A DNA stretch of 15,688 bases, taken from assembly GCF_010093595.1 (NCBI RefSeq), contig NW_022985443.1, positions 191,785 to 207,472 of the forward strand, given 5' to 3'. The notes beneath the pieces are model-generated. The model was given only the letters and a program-made list of their open reading frames with translations. It had not been told where the DNA came from and searched no databases. Numbering within the stretch: the stretch's first letter is position 1; each line of letters begins with the position of its first letter. Positions 1 to 8,400 of the stretch are shown here, one piece after another. The stretch comes from Mytilinidion resinicola. Lineage: Eukaryota > Ascomycota > Dothideomycetes > Mytilinidiales > Mytilinidiaceae. A program made the translations under genes and the position numbers.

Positions 1-32
1 TTCGTTTGAGGGTGTTTTTCGGTTGAGGGTGT
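1..32. repeat. Two near-identical 15-mers, period 17
   Basis: TTCGTTTGAGGGTGT (1-15) and TTCGGTTGAGGGTGT (18-32) differ at one base. The sequence is too short to classify and may continue left of the window. Confidence 0.5.
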
Positions 33-35
33 AGG

Positions 36-52
36 CCCGTACTACGTACGGG
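36..52. repeat. Small perfect inverted repeat upstream of the TFIIB-like frame
   Basis: The 7-bp arms CCCGTAC and GTACGGG flank a 3-nt centre (TAC). It lies directly upstream of the open frame, in sequence that is probably intron or 5' non-coding. Function unknown. Confidence 0.5.
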
Positions 53-68
53 CTGATCTTCGATCATT

Positions 69-1466
69 GTGAAACAACCCGACGGGGCCCGAGTACTCGC
101 CGGATACGCGAAAATCGACGATCTAGCGGAGAAAGGTATCATCCCCGCCGCCTATGTCTTTCACACAAAGAAACTTTTCAGATGGGTCGAAGACTCTGGC
201 GTCTGCAAAGACAAATGCAAGGACTCGATTGTCTCCGCTTGTGCCTATCTCGCCCCAATAATCGACGAGGATAGCCCCGACCCAGCTATTGCCGAGAGAC
301 TGAACCTCAAGCACGACGCTGATGTCCAGAATGTCGCGATGTTCATTCATGCCATGATCGATGAGCATGCGTATATCTTTACGATACTCGACGATGCTAA
401 GCTAGAAGAGGCCACTCGCGATATCGACGACGTCGAAGAGGATGAAGACGTGTATGCTAGCATCGCCACCCTCGCCAAGCTTACCACCAACCCCGAGTAC
501 GTGGCCACGACGGCGAAGCGCCTCTTCAAGTACTTAATGGCAAAGGGTCCGATCCCTGACAACCACCTGAGGAATCCCGATCAACCCCAACACCATCTCG
601 TCTTGGGTTGCCATCTGATCGCAAGCCGCTATTGCAGCACCCCGAAGAGCGTCGAGGAATTTTGCAAGCTCACCGGTGCGTCTGAGGAGAGGTGTGGCAC
701 CTTCTCCCGCACGTTTTCAGAGCTCAAGAAATCCTTCGACCTGGTCAGTTCCAGCGAGCCGCGGGCCCAGCAAGCCATCGTTGCCAACGCACTCAGCCGG
801 TTCTGTTCGCAGTCCCGGGGCACCACTCTCCCCGCCCAGACGGTGAAAGCAGATAAGATCTTCGGCGTCGCCATGGTCACCTGCGCGCCCTTCAAGCGCC
901 TGCAGCTCGACGAGCTCATCATCGCGTCGCTCTGGCTCGCGAGCTACACCTTCCCCAACCCATACCCTTCCCTAGATGCCCTCTACAAGCTCACCGGGCT
1001 CCCGCGTCCGGCGGATTCGCTCGACTTAGACAAGGTCCTCAACGACCTCAGAACCGCCGTCGCGCGGGACGCCGCCCGCAACGCTGTCGCGCCCATCGCT
1101 CAGAAAGCCGGGCTGCCCATTACCGGAATCCATCAGGCATGCGAAAACTTCGACAGAGCCGCTTTGTGCGACTTTTTCTGGACACGCTCGCAGGAGGCCA
1201 TCGCGATTGGCGCGGTGTATCTTGCGGCCCAGAGACCTGGCGGCCCGCGCTGGTTGCGCAAGATTGCGGCGATTGCGAAGGGCGTTACGGGGCATGAAGT
1301 GGGCCCCGAGGAGCTTGGCCGCACGGTTGGAGAGCTCCAAGCGTGGTTGCAAGTGGTTGGCCCGTTTAAGCCGAGGGAGCCGTTGCTGGAGAGGTATGTG
1401 GAGAAGGAGTGGCCGCGCACGCCGGTTTGGTGGGGATCGGATGATTCTGAGGGGGATGATGAGTAG
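69..1466 (+). CDS. TFIIB-like protein with about four cyclin-like folds (5' end unresolved)
   Basis: The open frame gives 465 residues but opens on GTG, and the first in-frame ATG is at residue 91, deep inside conserved-looking sequence. An in-frame TGA lies just upstream (54-56). The true start is therefore probably in an exon left of the window; a possible acceptor is the AG at 92-93. The helix pattern resembles the TFIIB/cyclin repeat. Four rough units are visible: residues 14-110, 133-222 (HLIASRYCSTPKSVEEFCKL, then SEERCGTFSRTF), 237-330 (ALSRFCSQ, close to the RFCS signature that opens the second TFIIB repeat) and 336-430 (AIAIGAVYLAAQ, then IAAIAKGVTG). An acidic stretch (residues 117-127) and an acidic tail (458-465) are present. 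No N-terminal zinc ribbon is visible. By family knowledge such folds bind promoter DNA, TBP or polymerase; that role here is inference. A cyclin-like protein of another type is the main alternative. Confidence 0.6.
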   Translation: MKQPDGARVLAGYAKIDDLAEKGIIPAAYVFHTKKLFRWVEDSGVCKDKCKDSIVSACAYLAPIIDEDSPDPAIAERLNLKHDADVQNVAMFIHAMIDEHAYIFTILDDAKLEEATRDIDDVEEDEDVYASIATLAKLTTNPEYVATTAKRLFKYLMAKGPIPDNHLRNPDQPQHHLVLGCHLIASRYCSTPKSVEEFCKLTGASEERCGTFSRTFSELKKSFDLVSSSEPRAQQAIVANALSRFCSQSRGTTLPAQTVKADKIFGVAMVTCAPFKRLQLDELIIASLWLASYTFPNPYPSLDALYKLTGLPRPADSLDLDKVLNDLRTAVARDAARNAVAPIAQKAGLPITGIHQACENFDRAALCDFFWTRSQEAIAIGAVYLAAQRPGGPRWLRKIAAIAKGVTGHEVGPEELGRTVGELQAWLQVVGPFKPREPLLERYVEKEWPRTPVWWGSDDSEGDDE

Positions 1467-1657
1467 GTTGAAATAGGGTTTCTGGGCGAAGAGGCATGTG
1501 AAGGGAGAGTCTATCAGCTATGTCTTATTATCCTTTATAGGCGCAAGTATCTTTAGATCCAGCTTAAGTATATACCTAAGAATACGTTTCTCTTTAAACT
1601 CTGTAAGCTTCTTTAAACTACTTCGTAGGCTGGCTCGTTATCGGTCGAGCTCCTTAA

Positions 1658-1981
1658 TTATCTGCGGGCAAAGGAGGAGAGACGCAAAAAAAGGCTGGGT
1701 TAGTCCGACACCTACGTGACGCATTCGGTAGGATGGATCTGGGAACCCCTAGCGGCATCAGTCGTGGAAACTGGGTAGAGAAAGAAAAGCATATTAGAAA
1801 TATCGAAGTCCAGCTCAGGATCCTACGCAAGAGGGGCAATGGGCTGAGGAACAAGGTTCTTTACGGCTGGGGCGAAGGACTGACGACGGCGATGATGAGG
1901 GAGATGATCAGGTCAATGAATGAAAGGGTATGGGTAGACTTAGTCTGGTTGTTAAGTACCATGGTTTCAGTCATGGCGTAA
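1658..1981 (+). pseudogene. Possible gene remnant, coiled-coil-like charged protein
   Basis: One frame is open from just after a TAA at 1655-1657 to the stop at 1979-1981, about 107 codons. The first ATG is at 1733, which leaves 82 codons. The product is rich in Arg, Lys and Glu and has a heptad-like run (around VEKEKHIRNIEVQLRILRKR) that could form a coiled coil. No family was recognised. It sits beside AT-rich degraded-looking sequence, so a broken remnant of a repeat-encoded or duplicated gene is as likely as a real short gene. It may also be chance. Confidence 0.2.
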
Positions 1982-2073
1982 ATCTAAACTACCCCACATA
2001 GACGCCAATTCTCACCAACCTCAACCCAGCCCAGCCAAAGTACCCCCATTGTCCACTACTAAGCTCCAGCTAC

Positions 2074-2081
2074 TATAAATA
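2074..2081 (+). promoter_or_regulatory. TATA-like box upstream of the EthD gene
   Basis: TATAAATA lies about 410 bp before the EthD start codon, which is distant for a core promoter unless the 5' leader is long or carries an intron. A second AT-rich run (CTTTATATCAATAAGA, 2479-2494) abuts the start codon. Confidence 0.3.
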
Positions 2082-2493
2082 TCGATCCCTGTTTCTAGCT
2101 TTGGACTATTCAATCTGGATTACATACCCAAACTAAATGTCTTTTGATGTCCACCTTTAAATCAGACCTCAAGCTCTGGGTGGTATATTCTTACGATCTC
2201 GATGCACACCATCACTCTGATCCGCACACGAGCACTTTCCCTTTCCTTGCGGGGAATATTCCTGCTTCAGCCTGAATAGTTGCTGGTGAGAGGACCCTAA
2301 GTTGAGAAAGGTTGACGTTCCGGGTTCTCGAAGTTCCGTGGCCCGAATGCAGAACCTGCTCTTGTTCCGGGCAGCTCCTGAACTTGTACCAAAATTGCGG
2401 CAGCAATGTGCAACAGTACACCTCAAATTCCTCCATAATTGTCGTAAGGTACACCTAGTCCGCGCATTATACGTTTACTTTATATCAATAAGA

Positions 2494-3017
2494 ATGGCCT
2501 CTGCATCAGTGGAAAAACCAAGATACATAAAACTCACATTCTACCTGAAACGCCTGCCTGGTTGCACCGAGGAGAAGTTCCATCGGTATTGGGCTCAGAA
2601 TCATGCTCAAGTAGCAATGGAACATGACATCTTTAACAAAAATGTCCGCAGGTACAATCAAGTATGTAATCGCACCTTTTCCTAGGATCACACTGAACAT
2701 CCCAGTCAAGCTAAGTTGGCCAAATAGTATCATATCCCTCCAGAGCTGAAAACTGCCGCGGCGGAAACGGGTATACCAACGCTCGACTGTGATGGCGTGG
2801 CGGAGATTTGGGTGGATAGTTTGGAGAGCTGGAAGGAAGTCACGAGCAATATTGATTTCGTGAAGGCAATTGCTGGTGAGTTTGATTCTTGGAATTCGAA
2901 AATAGCGAGATGCACTAAAGAATTGTTCAAGCCGACGAAACGCATTTCTTGGCGCAAGATCGAGCGATACTGATTGGGTATGATAATTTAATCATTGGAA
3001 AGGATGTTTTGTCGTAG
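2494..3017 (+). CDS. EthD-domain protein, 133 aa, three exons
   Basis: The exons are 2494-2661, 2728-2875 and 2932-3017, joined across introns of 66 bp (GTATGT...TAG) and 56 bp (GTGAGT...AAG, branch-like ACTAAAG). They join in frame to give 133 residues, a usual size for the stand-alone EthD family with its dimeric ferredoxin-like fold. Landmarks are YIKLTFYLKRLPGCTEEKFH (residues 11-30, β-strand and start of a helix), RYWAQNHAQVA (31-41), FNKNVRRYNQ (47-56), then DGVAEIWVDSLESWKEV in exon 2 and DETHFLAQDRAILIGYD in exon 3. EthD proteins were first linked to ether-degrading P450 systems; many fungal members sit near aromatic or polyketide pathway genes and act as decarboxylases or dehydratases or have no known role. 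The substrate here is unknown. The gene is convergent with an SDR, with 422 bp between the stops. Confidence 0.85.
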
Positions 3018-3439
3018 TTGGTGGGATAAAACGACGCCCACTTCTTCTTCACTACTCTGCTCGACGCATGGAATATTCAATTCGCTCAGTATAGCTCGTA
3101 CTATCCGGCATTTGCACTCTCCAATTTACTTAGCAAGCCAAGTAGGGGAAATAATTTACGAAATTCCCCAAACCCAGGAATAGAATATCTAGTGGGGGCT
3201 TTAAAGAGGCTGAACATGAGTTTCAGACCCCAGTTTGGACGCTCACCCTGCATCGAAAAGCTCGAAGCTGATAGGAGGGCGTTCTCGTTCATAGCTCACT
3301 TCTCCTTTATGTCAACTTTCGTAGCGATCCAATCCAATCCAGTTCAACCATAAATCACGTGATACATCCTCTGATTCGACGTCAACCATATCCAAACCTA
3401 CGAATCCCCAATCTCCCTCAGATATTGGATTCAACCCCC
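3018..3439. other. Intergenic region between convergent EthD and SDR genes
   Basis: This should hold both 3' untranslated regions. No conserved coding frame is seen. It contains a TCACGTGA octamer at 3355-3362 and a short repeat of ATCCA units near 3327-3341. Nothing else was recognised. Confidence 0.5.
3355..3362. promoter_or_regulatory. TCACGTGA E-box octamer (site 1)
   Basis: Palindromic TCACGTGA, the core of CBF1-type bHLH sites in fungi. It lies between two converging stop codons, so a promoter role is not obvious. Confidence 0.25.
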
Positions 3440-4594
3440 CTACCCCTTCAACCCCCCATCAATCTCCACCACACTCCCATTCATATACCTACTTTCCTCG
3501 CTAAACAAAAACATCACCACCTCCGCAATCTCCTCCGGCGTCCCCATCCGCCCCAGGGCGTTCCCTTTCTCCATCCGTGTGATGAACTCGCCGCCCTTCA
3601 CTACCCCGGCGTTGGTAGGTGTGTCGATGTAGCCCGGGGCGACGACATTGGTGCGGATGCCGCGTGGGCCGAGCTCGAGCGCCATGGATTTCGAGAAGCC
3701 GATTATGCCGTATTTTGTTGCGCAGTAGATGGCGTGCATGGCAGTGGGACGCAGGCCGGAGATGGAAGAGACGTTGACGAAGGAGGCGTTGGGGGAGACT
3801 GTGGTGGAGGTTAGTAGGGTTGGAAAGTGGGGGGAAGGGGGAGGGATTGGGATGGGCTGAGGATGGTTGAAAGCTCGGGACGTGAGCGTTAGTCTAATGG
3901 CATGTGCTTGGATCTTTCGGGGGTGTTTCAAAGCCGCTTCAGAAATTTTAGGTGTCGACTCGAGGACGCTGAGTACTCCGAGAGTCCGAAGAGTGCTCAG
4001 TAGGGAGACGTTCATGTCCTTCAGATATCTGAAAATGTGTTGAAGCAACCCCGGCAGCAGCATAGAAGCTTCAGAAGACGAGGGTTGTAGTGCTAGAACA
4101 GACCGTGCTGAATGAATGAATGTGTGCTGAACAACTTACGGTGGGGTATCACAGCCCTCGTGACGTTGAAGAGGCCGCGGAGGTTCGCGTTCATAAGCTT
4201 ATCGTAGTAGGCATCCGTGAGCTCCTCAGTAGGTATGGAGGTTGGATTTACGCCCGCGCAGTTGAAAATATGGTTTATCCCATTTGGGTACTTGGAAGCG
4301 AGATCATTAACCCACGTCGTCACGGCTTCTGAGGAGCCGATATCGAGGGATTTGAGACCGAGATGTTCGTTTACGAAAATTAAAGTAGCAGTCTCTTGCA
4401 GGCCAGCTTCATTGATATCTGTCAGTTCTAGGTTTGCGCCATGTTTTGAGAGCAAGATGGCGGTGGCCCGGCTGGGAGGGGTGGTTAGCGTGCAGTTCGA
4501 TTGAGATACTAGGGGTAATAGCTTTGGTGATTTACCCAATGCCGCTGCCGGCTCCTGTTATAAGAACGACCTTTCCTGCAAATTTACCAGACAT
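3440..4594 (-). CDS. Classical short-chain dehydrogenase/reductase, 249 aa, three exons
   Basis: On the minus strand the exons are 4594-4536, 4471-4140 and 3798-3440, joined in frame to 249 residues, the normal length of a classical SDR. The cofactor motif TGAGSGIG is at residues 13-20. An acidic Asp38 at the end of the second strand (LELTDIN) suggests NAD(H) preference. The NxAG region is FNCAG (89-93). The catalytic set is complete: Asn in MNANLRG (113-119), Ser142 (NVSSISG), Tyr155 and Lys159 (YCATK). A PG turn (APGYIDTP) and a C-terminal substrate-loop region follow. Intron 1 is 64 bp; intron 2 is 341 bp (GTAAGT...CACAG with branch CTACTAAC). The enzyme should oxidise or reduce a secondary alcohol or ketone in the cytosol; the substrate is unknown. 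It is divergent from the histidine kinase gene and convergent with the EthD gene. Confidence 0.9.
3799..4139 (-). other. Unusually long intron of the SDR gene
   Basis: The donor GTAAGT (4139-4134), a branch match CTAAC and the acceptor CACAG (ending at 3799) define a 341-bp intron that restores the SDR frame exactly (PHL-SPNASFVNVSS). Other introns in the window are 50-91 bp. The exon 3 frame stays open backwards through the intron for nearly 90 codons, but retention of the whole intron would meet a stop at 4093-4095. Confidence 0.8.
3969..4000. repeat. Imperfect stem-loop inside the long SDR intron
   Basis: CTGAGTACTC (3969-3978) and GAGTGCTCAG (3991-4000) pair at 9 of 10 positions around a 12-nt loop. 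It lies near the middle of the intron and could fold in the pre-mRNA. Confidence 0.5.
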
Positions 4595-4662
4595 TTCATA
4601 GATGTTCGTGGTGTTGCAGGAATGATTGTCGAAAGTGGGGGAAGACGGAGATATAGCGGACG

Positions 4663-4670
4663 TCACGTGA
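4663..4670. promoter_or_regulatory. TCACGTGA E-box octamer (site 2), SDR promoter
   Basis: The site is about 70 bp upstream of the SDR start codon, in a good position for a regulator. It overlaps an ACGTCA half-site of CRE type, so bHLH and bZIP binding could compete here. This is inferred from motif match only. Confidence 0.35.
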
Positions 4671-5366
4671 TCGTGCTGAAAATGAAAGCCATTCCGCATG
4701 TGGGAATTCTCCAATCCGATTTGCACTGCCTAGACTCGAGCGTATTCAAATTCCTGATAATGCGCCGGAGTGCCTCAGGCAGTAGCAAACAGGAGGATAC
4801 AGACCTTTGTCCAGCACCAGAACATGCCTCAAAGGCACGTGACATGGACGACCAAACGACCTCGGAGGCACGCGGGGCATGGAAAAGGTGACACACTAGC
4901 TCTAGAGCAAGCTGCCTCGTGTGTCCACCTGTCTGCCACTGCTTGGGTTGTTTCAGTGTGCTTTTTAGGAATCTACAGAAGATAGAAGCTCTTCGCCTTG
5001 GGCTATGTGGAAACTTGTTGAAGCACTTAAGCAGTGGTAGACAGGCGCACCTATGAGACAGCCTGGCTGATGAGTATTAATAGAAAGTGGCAGTCCACGA
5101 ATCTGTGAGGCATATACACGCTGTTTCTATACTTGTGTCCATTTGTTTAGCACCGCTTGAGGTCCTTGAGTATGCTATTGTTATTCATAAAGACCAGCAT
5201 TAGTAAGCCTGATAGCTCTCTGAATGACCTCAGACGGTGTTGAGCTGCGGAGTGCGCCACCTTTTTAATGCCCCGCGGTACCTTGGTCGCTTGCGGCCGG
5301 AGGCGGGAGAGGGGCCGGAAACAGCCCTATTCGGGCATTGGTAACAGCCGCAGAAAAATCCAGGGT

Positions 5367-5378
5367 CCAATGACGTCA
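5367..5378. promoter_or_regulatory. CCAAT box fused to a cAMP-response element, kinase promoter
   Basis: CCAATGACGTCA joins a CCAAT box (5367-5371) to a perfect palindromic TGACGTCA CRE (5371-5378), about 97 bp upstream of the kinase start codon. CCAAT is bound by the Hap complex in fungi. TGACGTCA is bound by Atf/CREB-type bZIP factors such as those below stress MAP kinases. The motifs are seen; the binding is inference. Confidence 0.4.
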
Positions 5379-5474
5379 GGTTTCCGATGCGCTCATCGCC
5401 AGCAACAACCGGCGCCCACCACCAAACTTCCGCCAAACGCCATGAATCCACCACCTTAGCAAACATAAAACTTC

Positions 5475-8400
5475 ATGGAGAATCTGGATCGGCTTACGGC
5501 CGCCGGCTGTTCGCTCTACGACCTCAATGCCGAGTATCTCGATCAGACCGATTGGTAGCCAATCCGAATTCTTTGTCCGCGCTGTAGAAACAAGACATGC
5601 TAAATCGTGTCGTGCAGGTCTCAAACAACACTCGGTCCTCACGAGGACTGGTCTCAGACCCTCACGTGCTATGTGAACCTCATTACTACCTTTCCACATC
5701 CGGCATGCGTCTTCTGGGGCGATGACCTCTCCATCATACACAATCTTGCCTGGGGCAAGGCGACGGGTAATTTGGATGGACAAGGTATCCGGGCGCATGA
5801 TGCCTTCGAGGGAGAGGCCCTGGGGTGCATCAAAACGAGTGTGCGGGGGCATACGGTCAAGGTCGGTAAGCACACCGCGAGTTCCGCTACAGCGGCCGGT
5901 ATAGGAACTGACGTAGCATTCGGAATATAGCAAGCAGGTTCTTCCTACCGAATACCCCAGACTACGGCCCAGAAGCTACAATCATCATGAGTACCCTCCT
6001 CGAGTCCAACGGCCATCGCACCGGCGTGTTTGCTCAGCTACTACAGAATGCGACCGTCGAGCGCTCCATATCATGGGCTGGGCTTTCGAGGAAGCATAGC
6101 ACCGCTACACGGACAAAGGGCTCGGGGACCCAACAAACGGGAAATAAAGACCACCAAGTCGATGAGAAACAGACTCAGCTCTTCCAGCGTTTCGCGGAGC
6201 TCCTTCCGAACGGCCTCGCCATTCTGGACTCGGAAGCCGAAGCGGTCTTCGTTAACGATGGATTTTTCAAGTTGACAACAAATAAGCCGAGCAAGGACTT
6301 TCGTGCCTGGCCAGAGAGTATCGATCCCAGAGACTACGAACGTGTTATGACGGCATATCGGAGAGCCTTTTCGGCACGAGAGGAGTTACGGGTGGAATTC
6401 CGGTCTTTGTCAGAGGATGAAAGCGAGCAGTGGAGGTTGTTTCTACTGAAGCCACTAAGCGAGGAGGTCGAAGCCGGATTTATCTGTGCTCTGGTGGACA
6501 TTACAGAGATCAAGTGCGCGGAGATTGCGCAGGAGAAAGTCGCAAGTAATGCGCAGGAGAGGAAGGAGCAACAAGAGAGTGAGTTTTCGATTGTTCTAAG
6601 CAAAATATCGAGATCATGGCTGACTCCACACAGGGTTTATTGATATGGTATCCCATGAGGTACGCATGTTCAGATATCCGTTAAGAAGAGCATGTAGACT
6701 GACAGGTGGCAGATTCGGAACCCACTCAGCGCTGTCCTCCATTTAGCGGAAGAAATCAAGGATGTATCCACCGAGATCTCAAAAGTGGTCAAAGGGCAAA
6801 AGCAACAGCTCGAAGACATCAAAGATGCGGCCGAAACTATACTTTTGTGTGTGTCACATCAATCCGTGCTCGTCGACGACATTCTATCATTCTCCAAACT
6901 CGACTCGATGATGCTCTCCCTCATTCCTCGGGTCGTCCAGCCGAAATGGGCTTTCTCCACATCGCTCAAAGTCTTCAACTCTGAATTCAAAGCTAAGAAA
7001 ATCGAGTTTGAGTACGTTATGGACATTTCGTACCAGACCCAAGAAATCGACTATGTAGTTGCCGACATCAATCGCATAAAGCAAGTACTTGTGAATCTTA
7101 TCACCAATTCGATCAAGTTTACAGCCAGAAAGCATGGCGAAAAGAAGATCACGGTGACGATGGGTGCTAGCTTGAAACGCCCGACAAGCTACCCGCCGAA
7201 CGTAGTATTCTTCGACTCGGAAACCGAAGCATTCCATATGGACTCCACGATGAGTAGCGATTGGGGAAGTGGGCAGTCGCTCTACCTTATGGTTGCAATC
7301 AAGGATACTGGAATTGGCATCAGCACAGAAAATCAGATCAAGCTATTTGAGCGATTCAGACAGGCCACACCGAAGACGCAGGAAAAATATGGGGGCTCTG
7401 GGTTAGGCTTGTTCATCTCTCGCAAACGTAAGCCAAATTCCTCGCTGTCTCCCTGTTGAGCTCTTGGCTGACACATATCCCAGTCTGCCAACTCCACGGC
7501 GGCGACATTGGCGTTAGTAGCAAAGAAGGTGAAGGCAGCACATTTGCCTTCTTCTTCAAAGTTCGCCGTTCGGACGGGCCCTCCGAGTCCGGCCGCCCTT
7601 CTCTTTCCCGTGGCGCGTCCATGAGATCGTCCCGAACGGCCTCCAGCAGTACTATTCCGCAAGTCCCCTCCCCCCGCCCATCTCAACTCTCTCCCCGCCC
7701 GTCATATAGCAGGAGCAAGTCCGCCGTCAGTCCATCCGCCTTCAGCAACAGGCCAGCCTATAACAGGAACACGTCTACCATGAGCATCGACACGGTCCTG
7801 GAGAGGGGACCTAAGCCATGGGAATTTGATGATACAAACGAGAGTCTCAGCCCAAGTAGCGCAAGGAGTAGTCTCAGCCCAAGCAGCGCAGGAAGCCAGA
7901 GGCCAAAAATTGTTAGTATAAGCTCGCAGCCTGGAGTAACGGGAGAAGACATCCCGAAGACTCTTAAAGATCCGCCAGTTGAATACAGGCTCGAGGCACA
8001 CCCGGACGAGCATGACAGTGATCGCTACGAGGAATCTGCGAAGGTGTCAGAGCTAGTCGATAAAACCATTGAGGATGACCCAGAGGATCTGAGGCGGAAG
8101 TTACCTGCAGGGATAGATCGGAATACTGGGCAGAGCAAACGGCAGCAGAAGAGGGAGGAGAAAGAAGAGCCCACTACGACAAAAAAGATAGGCAACACCA
8201 AAGCTACTAGCGTCTCTGATGGCATAGATGCATCAACCCAGCTCCCAGAAAAGGAGGAAGAGCCGAAGCCCACCCTCCTCCTTGTCGAAGACAACCTCAT
8301 CAATCAGAAAGTCCTCAAGCGCCAACTACAATCCAGAGGCTTCGTGGTCACGACGGCGAATAATGGCCAGGAGGCTATCGATGTCGTTAGGGCCCTCGCT

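Larger units (their letters stand above)
1467..2493. other. Gene-free stretch with an AT-rich, possibly degraded segment
   Basis: About 1 kb without an intact gene. Positions 1505-1660 are AT-rich compared with the flanking genes and repeat the word CTTTAAACT, which is the look of a decayed repeat, though no element could be named. An open frame runs from about 1658 to 1981 (next entry). From about 2000 the sequence reads as the upstream region of the EthD gene, with a TATA-like box at 2074. Nothing else was recognised. Confidence 0.45.
4595..5474. other. Divergent promoter region between SDR and histidine kinase
   Basis: 880 bp between two start codons facing away from each other. No conserved coding frame is visible. 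Near the SDR is a composite GGACGTCACGTGATC (4658-4672), and near the kinase a CCAAT box fused to a CRE (5367-5378). A further CACGTG core occurs at 4836-4841. The middle (about 4900-5230) holds nothing I could recognise. Confidence 0.5.

Noticed and set aside
2302..2493. Upstream extension of the EthD frame (open from 2302)
   Set aside because: The EthD domain begins right after the ATG at 2494 (MASASVEKPRYIKLTFY). The upstream part lacks conserved features and looks like leader.
3359..3814. 151-codon plus-strand open frame
   Set aside because: It is antisense to SDR exon 3, which carries the catalytic Ser-Tyr-Lys residues.
3829..4063. Extension of SDR exon 3 upstream as a separate start (ATG at 4063)
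   Set aside because: The SDR family needs the residues encoded by exons 1-2. The CTAAC branch and CACAG acceptor at 3799 restore the frame exactly, so this part is intron.
5376..5933. 185-codon minus-strand open frame
   Set aside because: It lies antisense to exons 1-2 of the histidine kinase, whose plus-strand product has family-like sequence and good splice sites. The antisense product has no recognisable domain.
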